A stretch of DNA of 64,000 nt from JAFGLZ01 sp964390905 (GTDB lineage Bacteria > Planctomycetota > Phycisphaerae > UBA1845 > JAFGLZ01), in NCBI GenBank assembly GCA_964390905.1, contig CAYMLO010000042.1:1-64000 (forward strand). Reading direction: 5' to 3'. The number at the start of each line of letters is the position of its first letter. Positions within the stretch are counted from its first letter, which is position 1. The notes under the pieces were generated by a model. That model did not search any database. It saw nothing but the letters and a program-made list of their open reading frames with translations, and was not told the DNA's origin. Of this stretch, positions 58,501 to 64,000 are shown in pieces. Position numbers and translations under genes: made by a program.

Positions 58501-60886
58501 ATCCGTGGACATCGAGAAGCCGAAGGTCCGCCCGAGCATCGCCGCGATCCAGACGCGTCGTTCCGTGCCGAACCTGAAGGTCGAGGACCAGGCCCCCGCG
58601 CACCGGTGTCGCTGGCGCAAAACGCTTACGCCGAAGGTGCTCACTTCGACAACCACTCGCGGTGCTACGAGCACCGGTGCCAAGGAGAAGGCCAAGGGTG
58701 CGGCGGTCAAAGTAGCACCCTATCGGGTCAACCAACTTGCCGTCGCCCGTCTGGATGGCCGCAAGGGCCCGCCGGTTCTGCTGGTTGCGACCCAGCAAGG
58801 CCCCCTCCTCGCCATGACCGGCAGCGGGGAGATCCGGTGGGCCATCGACCTGCGCTGTCCGCTCAACGACGTTGTGGCCGACGACCTCGACGGAGACGGC
58901 ACCGATGAGATCGTCGTGGGCAGACAGGACCACCACGTCAGCGTGCTCGATGCCTCGGGCAAGGTGCTTTGGAGTCGACAGCTAGGGTTCTACCGGAAGC
59001 CACCGTACGTCAACGTCGTCAGGACCGGTGACCTAAACGGCGATGGGCGCCCTGAGGTCGTGGCAGGGGGTGAGAACTGGCGATTCTACGCCTTCAAGGG
59101 GGACGGCACGGAGCTGTGGAATTACGAGAGCGTACATCCGTCGCGATCGGGTGCGGTCGCCGATCTCGACGGCGACGGGAAGGCGGAGATCCTTTGCGGA
59201 ACGCACTACTACTATATGAGCGCGCTGAACCCCGACGGGACACGACGCTGGCGGCATAACTTCGGCCCCATCTGCTACGATGTCGTGACGGGGTCCTTCG
59301 ACGGCAACAAGACGCGAGGCGTGGTCTGCGGCGGCGGCGACGGATACGTCCACTACCTCGGTCACGACGGCAAGCCTCGCATGAAGTACAACACGGGAGA
59401 CGACGTGCGATGTCTGGCCACGGCGGACCTTGACCGCGACGGCAAGGACGAGATCGTCGCCGGCTCCCTGAACCACAACGTGTACTGCTTCGGAAGTGAC
59501 GGCGCGCGCCGCTGGCGGATCGACCTGGGGGCGCCTGTGTCGGCGCTGGCCACGGCTTTGAGCCAACAGAAGCTCCTCGTCGTCGCGGGCACCTCCTCGG
59601 GCAAGCTCGTGACGCTGGATCCAGGTGGGAGCGTCCTGGCGTCATCGCAACTGGCGGGGGAGATCCTCGAGCTCGCGACGCTCGCCGGACAGATCGTCGT
59701 CGCCACCAGCAAGGGACAGCTCGTTGCCTTGGGGGTCGATGATCGGCGCGGGCAGCGCCGTGCCACCAGCGGGGAGGCGCGCGGCCAGACCGAGCGCCCG
59801 GGAGGACTCATCGGCTACACCGAGTATCGGACGAATCTTCCCGGCGGCAGACATGCCAACGTCGTGACGATGCGGGCGTACGTGGCGCGTGCGGACGGGA
59901 CGGGACGCCGCCAGTTGGCGGCAGACCTGACCCAACGCCCCAACACGTGGACTCAGTTCTCGGGGTTCTCTCCTGACGGTCGCATGGCCATCATCGGTAG
60001 CGGATGGGAAGACCCCCAGAACGCGGCCTGGGAGGAACGCCACAAGACCTTTCGGATGACGGAAGGCTGGCGATATGACATGGCGCTGGTGGATCTGCAG
60101 AGCGGCGACGTCACGAACGTGACGGCGATCGAACGGGTAAGCGACTACAACAGTGGCCTGTTCTTCTGGCCACGGGACCCCAGGAAGCTGGGCTTTCAGG
60201 CGCTGATCGACGGGCAGTCGCACCCGTTCTCGATGGACCTGGACGGTCGAAACAAGATGGACCTGACGGAGGACTCCAAGGAATTCAGCTACGGGTTCAA
60301 CGCCTCACCGGACGGGAACCGGATCGCATATCACAAGAGTTACCGGGTCTATCTCGCCAACGCCGATGGCACGGACGCCACGCGCGTCGAGACCGGCCAC
60401 CCGTTCAACTTCTGCCCGCAGTGGTCGCCTGACGGTCGGCGGGTGATGTTCCTTTCGGGTGAGCATTACGATTGCCATCCGTACCTGGTGCGATCGGACG
60501 GAACGGGCTTGCGGAAACTCGCTGACCGGCGAGGCTATCGAGGCGTCGTCGCGTTTCTCGACGTTTATGACTTCCATGGCGGCAGCAGCGATGTCCCGGT
60601 CTGGTCAACCGATAGTGCGGGCATCTACTTCAGCGCCAAGGTTGGGCGGAGTGTGGAGTTGATGTACGCCGACCTGGACGGACGCGTGAGGCAACTGACA
60701 CGATGCAGGAACGGCACCTTGACCTACCATCCGAAGGTACATCCGAAGGGCAGATGGATCGTCTTTGGCTCGAACCGTACGGGGACACGCCAGCTCTACG
60801 TGATGCCCGCGGATGGCGGCGACGCGTATCCGATCACGGACGTCAAGCCCGGCTGGGGAGCCATGTGGGCCCACTGGCAACCGTAG
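55523..60886 (+). CDS. Giant fusion: exported polysaccharide-lyase-like protein with two C-terminal beta-propellers
   Basis: This 1787-residue protein has AAGGA before its ATG and a signal peptide (CLFSAALIPVLAVHAAEA). Residues 40-210 are a carbohydrate-binding-like beta domain. Residues 360-1000 resemble a heparinase II/III-type lyase: an alpha-toroid (HNHQTFPALGTLFAGLYF, LGYQVPYGDTGSWKCWDTE) and a beta-sandwich start, SNGGHKHLDGNSVPRLTLFG, with H724 and H726. A Thr/Lys-rich linker (1010-1065) leads to an FG-GAP propeller with Ca-type motifs DLDGDGTDE, DLNGDGRPE, DLDGDGKAE and DLDRDGKDE. From about 1427 a TolB/PD40 propeller follows (FSGFSPDGRMAII, CPQWSPDGRRVMFLSG, VPVWSTDSAGIYFSA, LYVMPADGGDAYPITDV). 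The last resembles stand-alone oligouronide-lyase or TolB-like proteins. It probably binds and cuts acidic glycans. Confidence 0.85.
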   Translation: MFDARHLLASGRSVPPLCLFSAALIPVLAVHAAEAETKLVSLDTVCGVAATYLRNVPRRLEVVRGEGNVTEGKGALLFGGRAPTGEGSKYFGILVPLAQPVDIRRCALTFDARTPTPNATRAFYVRFYNRGADKPAWSFASWNGQLKEGWGDFTVQRELCLDGLAWERRVLENRVADKIDRVEFIIGTRDNDVDVLAVVDNVRIVPRKPQIEDLTEPKELVRDTAVVVDGKPAAVVLHPDSDAGRAAAASVVAMAREKTGVTLPARVATEQNRRPDQTAFFLGNVHTNPAMLLLYARYMTPVDAVCPGKGGALVHTVFDPFGKGVNGVVVGASDADGLRRAVACLRRVVDAQPNGPDLRLPRIFERAYSADFLSQYGWADDEPAADRLERGLAEGQSALDRGRHTSVAGVLATVARRYLLTGHGVEAKLFAKLWDLYKKSAVADPRKFGGPWGFDSDFPSSTVVSGWRNIEYDPSLTDEERLATTQAMARWLAEAVVPSCIGAVASARVPHNHQTFPALGTLFAGLYFTEGFEVAEGQRWLKIADAIFKRQATYYKPWEDCNGYQWLTNGHLMRYTVARPDFALYENGNAHRIIDYCIGTMDNLGYQVPYGDTGSWKCWDTETVCLDTFAFVTGDAAAAWAGDRKHTLKDTIALCSFQRPHSTHGPPDKYDGVKVWPLEPQYYRSHRWADRPALERCFDKISFRSRMDPNAAYLLLDGLSNGGHKHLDGNSVPRLTLFGRIWLADNDYYKSAVKYHNAMMVFKDGQSAQIPAYVELLSAGETSRYGFSQTRIRGYAGADWERTILWLKGRQAFVVLDKLTALEASEYQFRLLWHGVGQATLGPHGLLLCQKGPSLWIQVAAGPEQRLFADKALGANWGGYPYAKPVVQSLSAIATVRLAKGESYLFASALHGAPDGRAEPWQLDYASRGQGVVVRSGDGPIVIGLPGFGMPTPHGSLTTDAGIVVADSDGLSLLHATHAQADSLVLLKSTEPGSVDIEKPKVRPSIAAIQTRRSVPNLKVEDQAPAHRCRWRKTLTPKVLTSTTTRGATSTGAKEKAKGAAVKVAPYRVNQLAVARLDGRKGPPVLLVATQQGPLLAMTGSGEIRWAIDLRCPLNDVVADDLDGDGTDEIVVGRQDHHVSVLDASGKVLWSRQLGFYRKPPYVNVVRTGDLNGDGRPEVVAGGENWRFYAFKGDGTELWNYESVHPSRSGAVADLDGDGKAEILCGTHYYYMSALNPDGTRRWRHNFGPICYDVVTGSFDGNKTRGVVCGGGDGYVHYLGHDGKPRMKYNTGDDVRCLATADLDRDGKDEIVAGSLNHNVYCFGSDGARRWRIDLGAPVSALATALSQQKLLVVAGTSSGKLVTLDPGGSVLASSQLAGEILELATLAGQIVVATSKGQLVALGVDDRRGQRRATSGEARGQTERPGGLIGYTEYRTNLPGGRHANVVTMRAYVARADGTGRRQLAADLTQRPNTWTQFSGFSPDGRMAIIGSGWEDPQNAAWEERHKTFRMTEGWRYDMALVDLQSGDVTNVTAIERVSDYNSGLFFWPRDPRKLGFQALIDGQSHPFSMDLDGRNKMDLTEDSKEFSYGFNASPDGNRIAYHKSYRVYLANADGTDATRVETGHPFNFCPQWSPDGRRVMFLSGEHYDCHPYLVRSDGTGLRKLADRRGYRGVVAFLDVYDFHGGSSDVPVWSTDSAGIYFSAKVGRSVELMYADLDGRVRQLTRCRNGTLTYHPKVHPKGRWIVFGSNRTGTRQLYVMPADGGDAYPITDVKPGWGAMWAHWQP

Positions 60887-60926
60887 CTTGCCACCGTCGC
60901 ATCCGGATTCCTGCCGCCCCGAACCC

Positions 60927-62393
60927 CTAAGGCGCCTGCACCTTGCCGGCCAGTGATTTCGGAAGAACGCGGTAGAACGTAATGTCGTCGATGGCGAAGT
61001 CGGCGTTCTCGTTCTTCTTGCTGGTTGCGACCTTGATGCATGTCAGGTGCTTGGGCCGCGTCGGTCTTCCGGCCGTGGCGTACGCCTTTTCGCCCTCCTG
61101 GCCGAGCTCGAGCTTCGTCAGGTCCAGGACGATCCATTCCCACGCACCGGCCTTCGGGTGGAGGTAGGCCGTGAACCCGAAATAGGACTCCTCCGTGCGC
61201 GGTAGGCCGTCGGGCTTCGTGATGAGCGTGAAGACCACTTCCATGTCGCGGTTGGCGCGGATGCGAAACGCCACGTGGCGGTGCTGTGTGATGTCGTGGT
61301 TCTTGCGGGGCGGGGTCGTGGTCACGATCCTCTGACGGCCATACTCGCCCCAGTCTTCCTCCTTGCCCGCGGCAAAGCGAATCTTGATGACGTGGCCCTT
61401 GCCGTCCTTGGCATAGGCGGCGCGCTTCCCCCAGAGTTGCGTTTCGCGTTTCGGGTCCTCGGCGTTGTCGAAGACCCACGCGTCCGGACCCGGTTTGGGG
61501 GCCGGCTCGGGTTTCCTTTGCACGGGTTCAGGCTTGGCCGGCCGGACGCTGACGGTCTGCTTGCCGCCCTCGCCTGTGATGCTCCCTGTATCGCCGACCC
61601 CGCGGATGACGTCCACAATCCGTTGGCACAGGAGTGGCGCGACGCGCTTCGAGAATTTCTCATTGGGGTGCGAATCGCCCGACGCATAAGCGGTCTTGAG
61701 ATACAGACCGCCCTCAGTCTCGAGTGCGTAGAAGTCCCAAAGGTAGATGTTATCCCCGCGCTGGTCCCACGTGCTGCGGACCCAGTCGAAGAACGTCCTG
61801 GCCCGACGTGCGGTGGCTTCATCCGTCTCGGCCTTCAGCAAGGCCGCGCCGGTCCAGAGGATGAACTTCGTCTTGCGGAACTCGTGCAGCTTCTTGGTCA
61901 GCGCGGCATACTGCAGCTTGTAGTTCTCGATCCGCTTGTCCTCGCTGGCCACGTCGGCCTCGCCGGTGTCGGCTTCGATCGCCGAAACCGGAAAGCAGTG
62001 CTTGAACACGATCGCGTCGTACTTCGGCGTGAGCATCTCCAACGTAGGCTCGGTCTTGTACGGCTTGCCGCGGGCGTGCCGGACCCAGATGTTCCAGTAG
62101 TCATAGGGGTAGTTGTTCCATCCGTACGGTTCGCTCTTGGGAAAGTTTTGCTCGGCGATCTCATACTGCGTCTTGTTGGCCGCGTTGTAGGCGTCGAACC
62201 ATGCCTTGACGCCGCCGCTCCAGACGCACTCGCCCGTGCTGTGATGGAGGAACAAGATCCTGGCCTTGGTCGGCGCGGGTTCTCGCCCGCCCGCGGGCGA
62301 TTCGCCATTCGCACCGCGCGAGCAGCCAATCAAGGCGCCCGCACAACAAGACACCAAGCCAATCATCATGGGCCATCGCAGTCCAAGATGCAT
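60927..62393 (-). CDS. Lipoprotein with SGNH-like domain and C-terminal carbohydrate-binding-like domain
   Basis: The ATG at 62393 (AAGGGAA upstream) gives 488 residues with a lipoprotein signal ending L21-I22-G23-C24. Residues 40-275 look like a divergent SGNH hydrolase: ARILFLHHSTGECVW takes the place of the GDS block, and SGDSHPNEKFSKRVAPLL supplies an Asp-x-x-His-like end. A Pro/Lys linker (PAKPEPVQRKPEPAPKPGP) follows. Residues 310-480 form a beta-jelly-roll domain (WVFDNAEDPKRETQLWG, HRHVAFRIRANRDMEVVFTL, FAIDDITFYRV). It may be a membrane-anchored glycan esterase. It lies 90 bases after the propeller gene, on the same strand. Confidence 0.75.
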   Translation of the reverse strand: MHLGLRWPMMIGLVSCCAGALIGCSRGANGESPAGGREPAPTKARILFLHHSTGECVWSGGVKAWFDAYNAANKTQYEIAEQNFPKSEPYGWNNYPYDYWNIWVRHARGKPYKTEPTLEMLTPKYDAIVFKHCFPVSAIEADTGEADVASEDKRIENYKLQYAALTKKLHEFRKTKFILWTGAALLKAETDEATARRARTFFDWVRSTWDQRGDNIYLWDFYALETEGGLYLKTAYASGDSHPNEKFSKRVAPLLCQRIVDVIRGVGDTGSITGEGGKQTVSVRPAKPEPVQRKPEPAPKPGPDAWVFDNAEDPKRETQLWGKRAAYAKDGKGHVIKIRFAAGKEEDWGEYGRQRIVTTTPPRKNHDITQHRHVAFRIRANRDMEVVFTLITKPDGLPRTEESYFGFTAYLHPKAGAWEWIVLDLTKLELGQEGEKAYATAGRPTRPKHLTCIKVATSKKNENADFAIDDITFYRVLPKSLAGKVQAP

Positions 62394-62483
62394 GATCACG
62401 TTCCCTTGTCTCTTGGGCCTGATACGACCAGGACGCGTCTTCCGCGCGCCCACCGAAGGGCAGTTCCAGAGCTGTCCCGTACG

Positions 62484-63998
62484 CTAGCCACCCGCCAGAC
62501 ACATCAGCGACCCGTCCTTGAGGGCGAGATACAGCCGGCCAGCGACGGCGATCATGCCGTCGAAGACGGGGGAGTGGTCAAGGCGGCAGCGCCCCAACTC
62601 CTTCCCGTCAGAGACCGAGAGGGCCATGAGCAGCGCGCCTGTGCCCTCCTCATCGCCTGCCGGCCGGTTGCCAATGTCGGCGAGCGGGCCAGCGAGGAAC
62701 AACGCCTTGCCCGCCAGGACCATCGCCCGCACACGGAGGGGCACGGACTTCTCCCACCGCGGTTTCGTCTCGCCCCGCTTCACGGCGAACATCCGGTAGG
62801 GGCCGTCCTGCAGTTGGTTCGACCAGTGAACGTTCCGCCGTCCGTACCCGTAGATCATCGAGCCGTCGAAGACAAGCAACCGGCCTGAAACGAGGTGCTT
62901 GTCGCGTCCGCTGCAGCCGATCCGGATGGAGCAACGCGTGCCGAACGCCCAGTAGGAGCGGTGAGGCCACGAGTCGTCCAGGAAGCCGGTCAGGGTGAAG
63001 AGATGAGGATTCCCCTTCGGCTGCGTCCGGCCGCGCGGGTCGAACACCGCGTCCCGCAGATAGACGTAGCTGTCGTCGCTCGTGAGGATATCCGCCAAAG
63101 CGCCAGGCATGTAGGCGGGTCCGTACTGTTCGGGCTGCCTGCCGGTTTGGGGGTCGGGGCTGTAGATCGGCGTTCTGGAGAGGACCTTGCCGGTTCCGGG
63201 CTCGACCCGATAGAGGCCGATTCCCCCGTCCAGGTAGGAGGACCGGCCCGCGGTGAAGTACGCCATGCCGTCTTGGACCAGGACGCTCCCGTGGATGGGG
63301 GAGACCGATTCGAGTTGACCGCAGGCGGTGATGCGTCGGTCGTCGAGCGCGGCCCGCAGACGCCAGGCCAAAGCGCCGTCTGACACGCGCAAGCTGTACA
63401 CGCATCCGTCGCGAGACCCGAAGACGGCATGGCCGTCGGAGATGGTCGGCGGCGTGTCGACGCGCCCGCCCGCCGTGAACTGCCAGACCGAATCGCCCGA
63501 ATCCGCGTTCATCGCACAAACCCTGTGCGCGTCGACGGAGGCCACGAACACCTTGCCCCCACTGGCGGTCAGGCTGCTGAGCTTCCCGCCCACGTCCGCC
63601 ATCCACTTTGGGCGCAGGGCGACCGGCACAGAAGCACGCGTGGCCCCGCTGCGTTGGGCGTCATGTCGATAGGTGGTCCAATCGTCCGGATGGTCGGCTG
63701 CTGAGGATCGCGCGCCGGTCTGCCCGTATGCCGGTCCTTTCTCGAGGGAATCCGCGGCGTTGGTCCGAGCTTTGCCTCTCAAGGCCGGCGCGAGCGCGTG
63801 GAAGCCTTCCAGCTTCGCGGAGATGTAGCACCCGCACGCGTGAGGCGGGGCGTAGAGCAGGCCGTTGCACGGCATGACGCCATACCGGCAAACGCCTCGC
63901 ACCCAACTGTGCCAGAGGACCTCACCCGACTCAAGATCGATGAACTCGGCGCCTCTCCGTCCGGCGATGATGTAGCGATCGGTCGCCTTGTTCTGCCA
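62484..63998 (-). CDS. PQQ-binding-like beta-propeller protein, 5' end outside the window
   Basis: At least 504 residues are seen and the frame is open to the right edge. It reads WQNKATDRYIIAGRRG, then FIDLESGEVLWHSWVRGVC and RYGVMPCNGLLYAPPHACGC. It continues with propeller repeats such as LTASGGKVFVASVDAHRVCA, NADSGDSVWQFTAGGRV, SDGHAVFGSRDGCVYSLR and SVSDGKELGRCRLDHSPVFD. The tryptophan-docking style strands are those of PQQ-like (PF13360/PF13570) propellers. The Cys-rich YGVMPCN ... HACGC stretch recurs in planctomycete family members. It may be a surface-associated oxidoreductase-like or binding protein; the missing N-terminus could hold further domains. It is likely the first gene of an operon with the following lipoprotein. 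Confidence 0.85.
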   Translation of the reverse strand, partial: WQNKATDRYIIAGRRGAEFIDLESGEVLWHSWVRGVCRYGVMPCNGLLYAPPHACGCYISAKLEGFHALAPALRGKARTNAADSLEKGPAYGQTGARSSAADHPDDWTTYRHDAQRSGATRASVPVALRPKWMADVGGKLSSLTASGGKVFVASVDAHRVCAMNADSGDSVWQFTAGGRVDTPPTISDGHAVFGSRDGCVYSLRVSDGALAWRLRAALDDRRITACGQLESVSPIHGSVLVQDGMAYFTAGRSSYLDGGIGLYRVEPGTGKVLSRTPIYSPDPQTGRQPEQYGPAYMPGALADILTSDDSYVYLRDAVFDPRGRTQPKGNPHLFTLTGFLDDSWPHRSYWAFGTRCSIRIGCSGRDKHLVSGRLLVFDGSMIYGYGRRNVHWSNQLQDGPYRMFAVKRGETKPRWEKSVPLRVRAMVLAGKALFLAGPLADIGNRPAGDEEGTGALLMALSVSDGKELGRCRLDHSPVFDGMIAVAGRLYLALKDGSLMCLAGG

Positions 63999-64000
63999 GC

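Noticed and set aside
56828..58936. 702-residue minus-strand reading frame
   Set aside because: Antisense of the giant fusion gene, whose plus-strand frame has clear domains and DxDxDG motifs.
61275..62888. 537-residue plus-strand reading frame
   Set aside because: It crosses the SGNH lipoprotein gene and the start of the propeller gene on the opposite strand; both of those have convincing motifs.

Overview
The window is GC-rich chromosomal DNA that most likely comes from a member of the Planctomycetota, probably of the Phycisphaerae type. This rests on content, not on a marker gene. It has PEP-CTERM proteins, a TIGR03790-type protein, HAF-repeat and beta-propeller proteins, an ECF sigma/anchored partner pair, two type I sulfatases, many Sec/Tat-exported sugar-active enzymes, and a long YfhO-like membrane protein. 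I see no rRNA, tRNA, CRISPR array, insertion sequence or phage gene. Both ends cut through genes: uvrB on the left and a PQQ-like propeller on the right.

Layout. 0-11 kb is mostly housekeeping and signalling: uvrB (3' part), a C2H2 zinc-finger protein, alr overlapping a dimeric-type dUTPase, a STAS protein, a TMTC-like GT-C/TPR membrane protein, an ECF sigma factor overlapping its likely membrane-anchored partner, and a Nudix-Tat-nitrilase fusion. 11-18.6 kb is surface and secreted protein territory: a PKD-lipase of lower GC, an uncharacterised possible nuclease-fold protein, a TIGR03790-like protein, and two PEP-CTERM proteins closed by a strong intrinsic terminator. 18.7-25 kb holds an Old Yellow Enzyme and a three-gene glycan operon: a CBS-nucleotidyltransferase, a 4,6-dehydratase and a YfhO membrane protein. 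That operon runs into the broken remnant of a HAD hydrolase gene. 25.2-31.6 kb, on the minus strand, holds a MoxR ATPase, a CxxC-x17-CxxC protein, a large secreted M4-type metallopeptidase and a YkgJ-type cysteine-cluster protein.

From 31.9 kb to the right edge lies a dense carbohydrate-degradation region. It holds a Tat FAD oxidoreductase, two SGNH hydrolases, an SDR next to a lactonase, a beta-helix protein, a GH42-like and a GH2 enzyme, a TIM-barrel-like protein, Tat and Sec sulfatases, a Tat-exported sugar-isomerase-like protein, a sialidase-like protein, and a 1787-residue lyase/double-propeller fusion. Nearly all of them carry export signals, and no transporter or dedicated regulator is visible. 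The simplest reading is an extracytoplasmic pathway that desulfates, trims and cleaves a sulfated, uronate- or galactose-containing glycan; the substrate itself is inferred.

The points most worth a second look are: the triple fusion at 55.5-60.9 kb; a shared Cys-Gly/hydrophobic/Arg C-terminal tail on three unrelated secreted proteins; the Nudix-Tat-nitrilase reading frame; the exported isomerase-fold protein; an OYE domain that keeps a full iron-sulfur motif but ends there; and the deletion scar at 24.9 kb.
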